Shown piece by piece: positions 41,307 through 49,170 of a DNA stretch of 64,000 bases. Within the stretch, counting starts at the first letter, position 1. Each line of letters begins with the position of its first letter. The notes under the pieces are model-generated. The model saw only the letters and a program-made list of their open reading frames with translations, was not told where the DNA came from and ran no database searches. Both the position numbers and the translations under genes were made by a program. The stretch comes from Pseudomonas sp. LBUM920 (lineage in GTDB: Bacteria; Pseudomonadota; Gammaproteobacteria; Pseudomonadales; Pseudomonadaceae), in contig NZ_CP027762.1 in assembly GCF_003852315.1 (NCBI RefSeq), positions 4,445,501 through 4,509,500 of the forward strand. The letters are read 5' to 3'.

Positions 41307-42038
41307 TCAGTCGAGCACCGAAGGATCGGCGTCGATCATCAACTGCTTCATTTCTTCAAAGTGCTGCCGCGAAAAGTCCGCGATACCTTCCCAGCCGCGT
41401 GCGGTTTTCTCCGCCACGTCATCCGACAACACCCGCAGCGGCTGCCCGGTGGACCACGCCGTCACCAGGATCTGGCAGGCACGCTCCAGGGTCCAGATAT
41501 CGTCAAAGGCCTCACCAATGGACGCCGCCGTGACCATCACGCCATGGTTGCCCATCAGCAGGCGGCTCTTGCCGTCGAGCAGCGCGGCCAGGCGCGCGCC
41601 TTCGGCTTCGGTGTCAGCCATGCCGCCGTACAGTTCGTCCACGGCCACGCGGTTGAAATAGCGCGCGGTGTTCTGGTCAATCGCCGGAATGTGCGGTGTG
41701 GCCAGGCACGCCACCGCCGTGGTGTAGACCGGGTGCAGGTGCAGCACGGCGCGGGTTTGCGGCAGCAGTCGGTGGATCTGCCCGTGGATCGACCAGGCGG
41801 TGGCGTCCACATTCGGGTGGTCGGCGCAGGCCGGGTCGTCGGCGTTCAACAGCAACAGGTCGCTGGCGCGAATGCGCGAAAAATGCTTCCACTTCGGGTT
41901 AAGCAAAAACTGTTTGCCGTCGGCCGATACCGCCGCGCTGAAATGGTTGGCTACCGCCTCGTGCATGCCCAAGTGGGCAATGATGCGAAAGGTTGCCGCC
42001 AGGTCGATGCGCGCCTGTTCTTCAAGGGATAACGCCAT
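41307..42038 (-). CDS. Class II aldolase/adducin family protein
   Basis: The 243-residue enzyme has the metal-binding layout of fuculose/ribulose phosphate aldolases: NHFSAAV, AWSIHGQIHRLLPQTRAVLHLHPVYTTA (His-x-His pair) and the distal His in LMGNHGVMVTA. Several members act as aldolases, others as decarboxylases or epimerases on non-phosphorylated substrates. The start at 42038 is selected since the preceding frame is not conserved-looking. It is part of the catabolic cluster. Confidence 0.87.
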   Translation of the reverse strand: MALSLEEQARIDLAATFRIIAHLGMHEAVANHFSAAVSADGKQFLLNPKWKHFSRIRASDLLLLNADDPACADHPNVDATAWSIHGQIHRLLPQTRAVLHLHPVYTTAVACLATPHIPAIDQNTARYFNRVAVDELYGGMADTEAEGARLAALLDGKSRLLMGNHGVMVTAASIGEAFDDIWTLERACQILVTAWSTGQPLRVLSDDVAEKTARGWEGIADFSRQHFEEMKQLMIDADPSVLD

Positions 42039-42088
42039 GAATCTGTCTCCGCAAGGCGCGACCGCAAGGCTGCGGCCGCGCAATAGGC

Positions 42089-42925
42089 TTACTTGGGCAT
42101 CAGCGCGGCGATGTCGGCATCGGTCGGCGCTTCAAAGTTGTATTTCTTGAGCAAGGCCGCGTATTCCGGGGTCGCGCGGTACTTGTCCAACCCGTCGAGC
42201 AGGGCTTTTTTCACCTCGTCGTTGCCCTTTTTCACGCCGAAGCCGTTGAGTACCGGGTAGATCAGCGAGTCGGACGAAATCACCACGCGGCTGCCGAGCT
42301 TGTCGACCACACCCCGCGCCACGGCGGCATCGGTGATCTGCGCTTCAACGGCGTGGGCCAGCAAGGCCTGGGTGGTTTGCGGGTCGGTGCTGTATTCACT
42401 GATCGCAATCGGTTTCAAGCCCTTGGCCACGCAGTACTCATCCGACAGTTTGTGCATCTGTGCCAGCCAGGACGTGGCGCCCATGGAGCCGATCTTGTGG
42501 CCGCAGAACTCTTCCGGTTTCTTGGGTTGGAACGCACTGTCCTTGAGGGTCAGGATCGACTCGCCGCTTTTCAGGTAAGGGATCATGTCGATGACTTTGA
42601 CCCGCTCCGCCGTGATGTACATCGACGAGTTCGTCACATCGAACCGCCCGGCCTGCAGGCCGGTGATCAGGTTGGGGAAGCGCGTGTCAAGGGTTTCGAC
42701 CTTGCGCCCCATGACCTTGCCCAGGCCGTCCATGAATTCGATATCAAAGCCTGCCGGCGTGTTGTTATCCATGTACTCGTACGGGAAGAAGGTCACGTCG
42801 GAACCGGCGATGATCTTGCCTTCCTGCTGGAACGCCGAAGCCGCCAACGAGGTCAGTGCAACCGCGGCGCCCAACAGGCACACGGCAAGAGGGCGAAGAC
42901 TTTTTTGAGACGCTGTCATGGTCAT
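42089..42925 (-). CDS. Polar amino-acid-type ABC transporter binding protein
   Basis: The 278-residue periplasmic protein has a signal peptide (LAVCLLGAAVALTSLAASA) and a family 3 solute-binding domain: IIAGSDVTFFPYEYMDNNTP, GFDIEFMDGLGKVMGRKVE and FDVTNSSMYITAERVKVID. Two Cys residues (EFCGHK, EYCVAK) likely form a disulfide. It should deliver its ligand to the fused permease-ATPase encoded upstream on the same strand. The start at 42925 has AGG upstream; the second ATG two codons later is equally possible. Confidence 0.9.
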   Translation of the reverse strand: MTMTASQKSLRPLAVCLLGAAVALTSLAASAFQQEGKIIAGSDVTFFPYEYMDNNTPAGFDIEFMDGLGKVMGRKVETLDTRFPNLITGLQAGRFDVTNSSMYITAERVKVIDMIPYLKSGESILTLKDSAFQPKKPEEFCGHKIGSMGATSWLAQMHKLSDEYCVAKGLKPIAISEYSTDPQTTQALLAHAVEAQITDAAVARGVVDKLGSRVVISSDSLIYPVLNGFGVKKGNDEVKKALLDGLDKYRATPEYAALLKKYNFEAPTDADIAALMPK

Positions 42926-42947
42926 TACCTGCAAGGATTTTAGGGGG

Positions 42948-43820
42948 TTAGGCAGTCGCGGAGTCTTGGCCGGCCTGTTGCACAAAGAACGAGGCGCCAC
43001 GGGGTTTCTGCGGCAAGCGCAGGTGGTTGTCGGTGGAACGCACCAAGCCACTTTCTTCACCGGCCACCAGCAGGCCGGCGTGTGCACTGGGCAGCGGGTT
43101 TTCGCCGAATGGCAGCGCGTCTTCAGCGGCGTAGACGCTGATGAACAGAGTGCGCGGCAGTTCGGTCTCGTTAGGGCTGGAAGCATGTAGAAGACGCGTG
43201 TGCATAAAGCACACGGAGCCGGCCGGTCCATAGCAGGCGACCGGTTGCCGGCAATGTTCTTCGACCACGGCATCGTCCACCGAACCGGTAAAACGCTGGT
43301 CCTGCCAGTGCGACCACAACGGGCCTTTGTGGCTGCCGGGGATCACATTCAGTGGGCCGTTTTGCGGGGTCACTTCGCTGACCATCAGCAAGGCAGTGAC
43401 GATGTCGTCGTTGCTGTGCGGCGTGAACAGAAAATCCTGGTGCCACTTCACCTGCGTCGCGGTGTGCGGCAGTTTGGAGTTGATCTTGCTGTGATGAAAA
43501 CGCGCGCCGCCAGCGCCCACCAACTGCGCGGAAATCGCCGCCATCCGCGAGTGCAGCGCCACGCGCTCATACGCCGGGGAAATCTCGGTGGGCGAACTCA
43601 CCCGCCGCAACGACGGGTGATCGGCGCGGTGGTCGCCTTCCAGGTCGAAACGCGCGCGGCCATCCACGGTGGCACCCCAGCCCTGGTCATGGCTGCGGCT
43701 CTCCTCCACCCACAGGTCGAAGTCGTGTTGCAACGCGGCCACTTCGTCCAGCGACAACACGCCCTCCACCACCAGGAAGCCGTCGCGCTGGAATTGTTCG
43801 ATTTGAGCTTGCTCGATCAT
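42948..43820 (-). CDS. Phytanoyl-CoA dioxygenase (PhyH) family oxygenase
   Basis: The 290-residue protein is a predicted Fe(II)/2-oxoglutarate oxygenase. Iron ligands are visible as WHQDFLF (HxD near residue 126) and the distal His in HTRLLHASSPN; the Arg of LPRTLFIS may bind 2-oxoglutarate. PhyH members hydroxylate fatty acyl-CoAs, ectoine, amino-acid-like compounds and phosphonates. It lies inside an ABC uptake operon (29 bases after the permease-ATPase gene, 22 before the binding protein), so its substrate is probably the imported compound. Confidence 0.87.
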   Translation of the reverse strand: MIEQAQIEQFQRDGFLVVEGVLSLDEVAALQHDFDLWVEESRSHDQGWGATVDGRARFDLEGDHRADHPSLRRVSSPTEISPAYERVALHSRMAAISAQLVGAGGARFHHSKINSKLPHTATQVKWHQDFLFTPHSNDDIVTALLMVSEVTPQNGPLNVIPGSHKGPLWSHWQDQRFTGSVDDAVVEEHCRQPVACYGPAGSVCFMHTRLLHASSPNETELPRTLFISVYAAEDALPFGENPLPSAHAGLLVAGEESGLVRSTDNHLRLPQKPRGASFFVQQAGQDSATA

Positions 43821-43848
43821 TTTTAGTGAGTCCTGAACATTGAAGAGA

Positions 43849-45366
43849 TCACGCCAGCGAGACGTCCTTGAGGAACGCCTCCACGCGTGGGTTGTGGCCG
43901 CTGCGCAGGGCCTGGGGCGTGTCGTCGCAAACCACGCGGCCCTTTTCCATGAACACGATGCGGTCGGAGACCTTGAAGGCGAAGTTCATCTCGTGGGTGA
44001 CAATCACCATGGTGATGCCCTCCCCGGCCAGGGCTTCGATGACCTGCAGCACTTCGTTGACTTTCTCGGGGTCGAGCGCCGAGGTGGGCTCGTCGAACAG
44101 CATGATCTGCGGGCGCATCATCAAGGCGCGGGCGATGGCCACACGTTGCTGCTGGCCGCCGGACAGCTGGTGCGGGTACTTCCAGGCGTGGTCGAGCATC
44201 CCGACCTTGTGCAGCAGCGCGTAAGCCTGTTGCTTGAGCTCATCGGTGCGCCCCAGGCGATGGTATTTCGGCGCCATCAGCAGGTTGTCGAGCACGCTCA
44301 AGTGCGGGAACAGGTTGAAGCTCTGGAACACCATGCCGATGTTCAGGCGGTGCTCGGCGTGCTCAATAAATTGAGGTTTCTGCGCGCCGGCCTTATGCAA
44401 ATGAATGAACGGCAGGCCGTTGATATGAATCTCGCCGTTGTCCAGTTGCTCCAGGCCGTTGAGCAGGCGTATCAGCGTGGTTTTACCCGACCCGGACGGC
44501 CCGATCACCGACACCACTTCACCCGGCTGCACCTGCAGGTTGACCGAGCCCAGCACTTCAATGTCGTTGTAAGCCTTATGCAACCGGGCAGCTTGCAGCG
44601 CGGCGACGCCGGTGTTGGCCGGGCGCGCCGGCGCCGTGCGTTGTTGGGTGGCCAGGGCCAGCACTGCGGCATCCGGAACGCGGGACACATTGCGTTGGTT
44701 GACGTCGAGAAAGCGCTCCAGGCGTTTGAGCAGAAAGTCGAACACGGTGACGATAAACACGTAGAAAAACGCCACCGCCGCCATGGTTTCGATCACCAGG
44801 AAGTTCTGCGAATACAGGCGTTGGCCGACCATCAAAATCTCGGTCAGCGAGATCACCGACACCAGCGAGGTGAGCTTGACGATGGAGATGTACTCGTTGG
44901 CCAGCGACGGCAGGGCCACGCGCAACGCCTGGGGAATCACCACGCGCCACTGGGTGCCAAAGAACCTCAAGCCCAACGCCCGCGCCGCTTCACCCTGGCC
45001 TTTGGGAATCGAGAGCAAACCACCACGGTGGATTTCGGCCACGTACGCCGTCTCGCAGATCACCAACGCCAGCAGGCCGGACCAGAACGGGTCGGCCAGC
45101 ACGGCCGAGGTGCCGGGCAGCGCCTGGGGCAGGTTGTAGATAAAGATCAGCAGCACCAGCAGCGGCAGGCTGCGGAACAACCAGATATAGCCACGGGCCG
45201 GGACGCTGAGCAGCCCATGTTTGGATTGTTTGGCCAGCGCCAGCAGAAAGCCCAGGGCGATGCTCAGGACCCAGGTCAGGGTGCTGAGCTTGATTACCGT
45301 CCACGTCGCCCGCCAGAACTCGGGATCGGCGAGCAAACCAAACATGTAGTGCCAGTCGAATGTCAT
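43849..45366 (-). CDS. Fused amino-acid ABC transporter permease and ATPase
   Basis: The 505-residue protein joins two functions. Residues 1-225 are an inner-membrane HisM-type permease (SLPLLVLLIFIYNL, then GEAARALGLRFFGTQWRVVIPQ, the ATPase-docking loop). After a linker (about 226-260) comes an ABC ATPase with Walker A GPSGSGKTT, signature LSGGQQQR and Walker B IMLFDEPTSALDPE. Usually these are separate genes. A fused chain implies a homodimeric transporter. The start at 45366 is chosen because AAGG precedes it and MTFDWHYMFG begins the first helix. Confidence 0.92.
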   Translation of the reverse strand: MTFDWHYMFGLLADPEFWRATWTVIKLSTLTWVLSIALGFLLALAKQSKHGLLSVPARGYIWLFRSLPLLVLLIFIYNLPQALPGTSAVLADPFWSGLLALVICETAYVAEIHRGGLLSIPKGQGEAARALGLRFFGTQWRVVIPQALRVALPSLANEYISIVKLTSLVSVISLTEILMVGQRLYSQNFLVIETMAAVAFFYVFIVTVFDFLLKRLERFLDVNQRNVSRVPDAAVLALATQQRTAPARPANTGVAALQAARLHKAYNDIEVLGSVNLQVQPGEVVSVIGPSGSGKTTLIRLLNGLEQLDNGEIHINGLPFIHLHKAGAQKPQFIEHAEHRLNIGMVFQSFNLFPHLSVLDNLLMAPKYHRLGRTDELKQQAYALLHKVGMLDHAWKYPHQLSGGQQQRVAIARALMMRPQIMLFDEPTSALDPEKVNEVLQVIEALAGEGITMVIVTHEMNFAFKVSDRIVFMEKGRVVCDDTPQALRSGHNPRVEAFLKDVSLA

Positions 45367-45518
45367 CGTCGCGGTGCCTTGCTGAAAAGAAGTTGATCTG
45401 CATCGATGGGATGAGAGTCGTGGGGACGGGGGTTCAGGGTCAATTCGTAAAACCCGGCCCACTGGGTAGGCAGAACCTATGCAGTGATAACCGGCCAGGG
45501 GAAACCATGAAGATCAAA

Positions 45519-45607
45519 TGTGGGAGCGGGCTGGCTCGCGAAGGCGGTGTGTCAGTCAACCCATGTTTAGCTGACATACCGCCTTCGCGAGCAAGCCCGC
45601 TCCCACA
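45519..45607. repeat. REPIN with long arms in 334-base intergenic region
   Basis: TGTGGGAGCGGGCTGGCTCG and AAGGCGGT(A/G)TGTCAG form arms of about 40 bases with an inverted partner ending at 45607. Small differences between the arms show independent drift. It is the only structure in the gap between the ABC gene (start 45366) and the end of the LysR gene at 45701. Confidence 0.88.
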
Positions 45608-45700
45608 TGGGGCCTTTGGTGTTTCCGGGATTGTTGGCTCCGGCCAAAAGGGTGCACCGCCGAGCAAGTGGCGCAGCCCGCGCCACCTTTTGGTGCAATC

Positions 45701-46675
45701 TCAGCTCACACCACTCAAGACCCGCACCGCATGCGGGTCAAAAAAGCTCGGCGGTGCCATGCCGGGGATGTACTGGTCGGACACAAACATGCGGCAGCGC
45801 TCGGCGAACGCCGACACCACACGCGACAGCTGAGTGTTGCTCGCCGTGGCGTAGCCCAGCCGCATCGGCCGGTGCGAGCCCGCCAGGCGCAGGCGAATCA
45901 CGCGCTTGCCATCCTGGGACACATTGGATTTGGGCCGCGCATTCGCGAAGGAATAGCCAATGCCATTGCCGACCATCGCGCGCACCGTTTCGAGGTTGGT
46001 GGAACGCATGATGATGTTGGGCGTGGTGCCCGCCTGCATGAACAGGCTGAGGAAATAGTCGCGGCTCCAGGGCGTGTCGAGCAGCACCACCGGGTAAGCC
46101 TCAAGGTCTTGCATGCTCACCGCAGGAGAGCTCGCCAGCGGGTGATATTCGCCAACCATCACATACGGCGGCAGGTGCGCCAGGGCTTGGAAGTCGATAT
46201 CGGGGCTGGTCACCAGGTCGTAGGTCAGGGCGATATCCAGCTCGCCGCTGCGCAGTTTTTCCAGCAATTCCTCGTGGTTGCCTTCGGCCTGGGTCAGCCG
46301 CACGCCGGGGAATGCGCGGCCAAAACCAAACACCAGTTCGGGGGTGATCATCGGCGCCAGCGACTCCAGGCAACCCACTCGCAACGGCCCGCGCACAGAG
46401 TTCAACGACTCCGAGGCGATGGTGTAGAGGTTGGTCATCTGCTCCAGAATCAGCTTGGCTTCCTGCATCACCTGGCGCCCCACTGCCGTGAGCGAAATGC
46501 CCTGGGCGTGATGGCGGATAAACAGCTGGATGCCCAGCTCGGCTTCCATATGGGTGATGGCGGCCGAGATCGACGGCGACGACACATGAATGCGTTCAGC
46601 CGCAGCACTGATGCTGCCCGCCTCTCCCGACGCCACGAAATACTCCAGTTGACGCTGAGTAATACGACTGAGCAT
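45701..46675 (-). CDS. LysR family transcriptional regulator
   Basis: The 324-residue regulator has an N-terminal winged helix (RQLEYFVASGEAGSISAAAERIHVSSPSISAAI split over residues 8-42) and a LysR substrate domain of two alpha/beta lobes (PLRVGCLESLAPMITPELV onward). It is divergent from the RidA gene, with 183 bases between, and lies downstream of the uptake operon's promoter on the same strand. It probably controls both the RidA-containing transcript and the ABC-PhyH-aldolase operon in response to the imported compound. Confidence 0.9.
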   Translation of the reverse strand: MLSRITQRQLEYFVASGEAGSISAAAERIHVSSPSISAAITHMEAELGIQLFIRHHAQGISLTAVGRQVMQEAKLILEQMTNLYTIASESLNSVRGPLRVGCLESLAPMITPELVFGFGRAFPGVRLTQAEGNHEELLEKLRSGELDIALTYDLVTSPDIDFQALAHLPPYVMVGEYHPLASSPAVSMQDLEAYPVVLLDTPWSRDYFLSLFMQAGTTPNIIMRSTNLETVRAMVGNGIGYSFANARPKSNVSQDGKRVIRLRLAGSHRPMRLGYATASNTQLSRVVSAFAERCRMFVSDQYIPGMAPPSFFDPHAVRVLSGVS

Positions 46676-46858
46676 TACGCCTGCCCCTCAACAATGACTG
46701 TACGCGAGGTGTTGCAGGGTTCGTGCCGGGTCAGGCGCGAGCCGATGACCTGCACGGGCTTCGGTTTTTCCTAAGCACTACCGCGCGCAAATGCTGGTTT
46801 CGCGAGATCGGGGGCGATGTGAAGCTTGTTGTATCCCGCTTCCGATGAGTTGCCCGCC

Positions 46859-47281
46859 ATGCCCACCCACACCCGCATCCGCATGTTCAACACCAAACAG
46901 ACCTACCCCAACCAGGCGCTGGACAACGACTTGTGCCAGGCCGTGCGCGCCGGCAACACCCTCTATGTGCGCGGCCAGATCGGCACCGATTTCGACGGCA
47001 ACCTGGTCGGCCTCGGCGACCCGCGTGCGCAAGCCGAGCAGGCGATGAAAAACGTCAAACAACTGCTTGAAGAGGCCGGCTCCGACCTGTCGCACATTGT
47101 GAAAACCACCACTTACCTGACCGACCCGCGTTACCGCGAGCCGGTGTATCAGGAAGTGGGCAAGTGGCTCAAAGGCGTGTTCCCGATCTCCACCGGGCTG
47201 GTGATTTCCGGCCTGGGCCAGCCGGAATGGCTGATGGAAATCGACGTGATCGCCGTTGTGCCGGATGACTGGACCGTATGA
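46859..47281 (+). CDS. RidA/YjgF family protein
   Basis: The 140-residue protein follows the Rid family: NTKQTYPNQALDNDLCQAV, GNTLYVRGQIGTDFDGNLV, and the C-terminal VISGLGQPEWLMEIDVIAVV. An Arg in the usual position (DPRYREPVY) is present. RidA enzymes hydrolyse reactive enamines or imines from amino-acid metabolism; outlying clades have catabolic roles. The longer frame upstream lacks a better start. It overlaps the quinone oxidoreductase gene by 4 bases, giving a linked operon with AroQ. Confidence 0.88.
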   Translation: MPTHTRIRMFNTKQTYPNQALDNDLCQAVRAGNTLYVRGQIGTDFDGNLVGLGDPRAQAEQAMKNVKQLLEEAGSDLSHIVKTTTYLTDPRYREPVYQEVGKWLKGVFPISTGLVISGLGQPEWLMEIDVIAVVPDDWTV

Positions 47282-48258
47282 AGGCGGTGATTGCCCATGA
47301 GCCGGGCGGGCCTGAGGTGCTGCACGGCGTGGAGCGCCCGGTGCCGACACCCGAGGCGGGCGAGGTGTTGATTCGCGTGGCCGCCGCAGGCGTCAATCGC
47401 CCGGATTTGATGCAACGCAGCGGCGCACCGATTGCGCCTGGCGTCACCGACGTACTCGGCCTGGAAGCGGCGGGCATTGTGGTCGCGACAGGCCCTGGCG
47501 TAGACGAGTTTGCCCCTGGCGACCGCGTGATGGCGTTGCTCAACGGCGGCGGCTACGCCGAGTACTGCGTGGCCCAGGCCGCGCACTGCTTGCCTGTGCC
47601 GGCGGGGTTATCACTTCAGGAGGCCGCAGGTGTGCCGGAAGCGGCGTTCACCGTGTGGCACAACCTGTTTGAGCTGGGCCGCCTGCGCAGCGGCGACAGC
47701 GTGCTGATCCACGGCGCCGCCAGTGGCGTCGGCAGCTTCGCCGTGCAGTGCGCGCACGCCACCGGGGCGCGGGTAATCGCCACCGCCGGCGGCGCGCAGA
47801 AAGTCGCGATGCTGCACGCCCTTGGCGTGTGGCGCGCGGTGGATAGACACACTGAAGATTTTGTCGAGGTGGTGAACGACTGCACCGAAGGGCGCGGCGT
47901 CGACGTGGTACTGGATAACGTCGGCGGCCCTTATGTCGCACGCAACCTCGCCGCCATGGCAATGGGCGGGCGGCATGTGAGTTTGTCCTTCCTGCAAGGC
48001 GCAAAAATCGAGTTGGATTTACAGGTCTTGATGCGCAAAAACCTCAGCCTCACCTCCTCCACCTTGCGCCCCAAAAGTCACGCCGAAAAAGCCCGTTTGG
48101 CGGTGTGTATTCGCTCGCGTTTTTTACCTTGGCTCGCCTCCGGCCTGGTGCGTCCGCAAATCCACACGCAGTTGCCCCTGCTTCAAGCCGCCGAGGCCCA
48201 TCGGCTGCTGGAGGCCAACGCCAACGTCGGCAAAGTCGTGCTGACCGTCGCGCAATAA
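47278..48258 (+). CDS. NAD(P)H:quinone oxidoreductase, MDR family
   Basis: The 326-residue protein is a zinc-free medium-chain dehydrogenase: MKAVIAHEPGGPEVL, AAGVNRPDLMQRSG and the Rossmann motif HGAASGVGSFAVQ (residues about 143-155). It resembles quinone oxidoreductase PIG3 types. It overlaps RidA by 4 bases and is followed by the AroQ-like gene at 14 bases, so it belongs to the same unit. Substrate unknown; enone reduction in the cluster's pathway is a plausible inference. Confidence 0.88.
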   Translation: MKAVIAHEPGGPEVLHGVERPVPTPEAGEVLIRVAAAGVNRPDLMQRSGAPIAPGVTDVLGLEAAGIVVATGPGVDEFAPGDRVMALLNGGGYAEYCVAQAAHCLPVPAGLSLQEAAGVPEAAFTVWHNLFELGRLRSGDSVLIHGAASGVGSFAVQCAHATGARVIATAGGAQKVAMLHALGVWRAVDRHTEDFVEVVNDCTEGRGVDVVLDNVGGPYVARNLAAMAMGGRHVSLSFLQGAKIELDLQVLMRKNLSLTSSTLRPKSHAEKARLAVCIRSRFLPWLASGLVRPQIHTQLPLLQAAEAHRLLEANANVGKVVLTVAQ

Positions 48259-48272
48259 CTGGAGCGCAAGCC

Positions 48273-48716
48273 ATGTCCCACCGCGTGTTTTTCCTCAATG
48301 GCCCTAACGCCAACCTGTACGGCCTCGACAAAAACGGCACCTATGGCAGCGAAAGTTTCGCCAGTATCGAAGCGCGCTGCGAACGCCACGCCGCTGAGCT
48401 GGGCCTGACCCTGGACTTTCGCCAGAGCAACCACGAAGGCGTGTTGGTGGACTGGATTCAAGAGGCGCGGTCGAACGCCAACGCCATCGTGATCAACGCC
48501 GCCGGGCTCACCTACAGCTCGGTACCGATCCTCGACGCGCTGCTGGCCTTCGACGGCCCGATCATCGAAGCGCACATGAGCAACATCTGGAAGCGTGAGA
48601 GCTTTCGGCATCACTCCTACGTGTCCAAGGCGGCTACCGGCGTCATCGCAGGGCTTGGGGCGCTGGGTTATGAGCTGGCGCTTACGGCGGTGGCCACGTT
48701 GTTGAAAACCCAATGA
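48273..48716 (+). CDS. Type II 3-dehydroquinate dehydratase family protein, divergent active site
   Basis: The 147-residue protein clearly belongs to the AroQ family (NGPNANLYG, FRQSNHEGVLVDWIQEA, SNIWKRESFRHHSY, GLGALGYELAL). Compared with canonical enzymes, the loop Arg of the xREPxxYG motif is replaced (here LDKNGTYG) and the His of the LTHTS motif is Tyr (LTYSS); Tyr of the loop, the Asn, the second His (EAHMSN) and the C-terminal Arg are kept. With these changes the normal dehydratase chemistry is doubtful. It follows the quinone oxidoreductase, with GGAG upstream of the start. A catabolic dehydratase or hydratase function is my inference. Confidence 0.87.
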   Translation: MSHRVFFLNGPNANLYGLDKNGTYGSESFASIEARCERHAAELGLTLDFRQSNHEGVLVDWIQEARSNANAIVINAAGLTYSSVPILDALLAFDGPIIEAHMSNIWKRESFRHHSYVSKAATGVIAGLGALGYELALTAVATLLKTQ

Positions 48717-48824
48717 GCCGCCTCAGCGCAGATCAACGGTGGGAGCTGTCGAGCTTTAGCGAGGCTGCGAAGGGATACTGTTCAACCTGATGAACCAGCG
48801 CGGGCAGCGTATTTCTCGAAAAGA

Positions 48825-48977
48825 TCATTGAAAAATAGTGCTTACGATGATCGGGTAGTCCGAACACACTTCTTTATCTACCAGTGGACGCACCGTCAGC
48901 TCGTCCTCTACAGACTCGTCCATGGGAAAGAACCACGCACCAAAATGACGAAAGTCATCCAGGGTCAGCTCATACAC
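48825..48977 (-). pseudogene. Truncated gene, immunity-protein-like remnant
   Basis: Fifty codons from a possible GTG at 48977 read VYELTLDDFRHFGAWFFPM, then ESVEDELTVRPLVDKEV, and stop at 48825 after PIIVSTIFQ. A stop codon lies a few codons upstream and no start with a ribosome-binding site is seen. The VYELTLDDF opening resembles a group of small pseudomonad proteins found near toxin genes, but the assignment is weak. It sits in a 454-base gap next to a REP half (48739-48772) and a palindrome at 48992-49006. Confidence 0.45.
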
Positions 48978-48991
48978 TTGCTTATCTAGGG

Positions 48992-49006
48992 TGCATCAGT
49001 GATGCA
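48992..49006. repeat. Perfect palindrome TGCATCA-G-TGATGCA
   Basis: A 7-base inverted repeat with one spacer base, located at the 5' side of the gene remnant at 48825-48977 and about 165 bases before the monooxygenase gene. It could be a repressor site or a break point; no regulator is known. Confidence 0.45.
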
Positions 49007-49170
49007 TCGATAATGACGCTGCTGACGACTGCCCCATGGGGTTTGGATTTTCCTAACCTCTGCCTTCAAAAAGCATAATTTCGCTTCTTCCACTGCGTGA
49101 TCACACTGAGGCTGTCGATGCTTGCGCGTCGCCCAAACCGACCGAGGTCGTTCACTTTTAGGAAACGCAC

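Noticed and set aside
42948..43820. Assignment of the PhyH gene as ectoine hydroxylase EctD
   Set aside because: The conserved EctD signature around the iron ligands is not present, and no ectABC genes are nearby.
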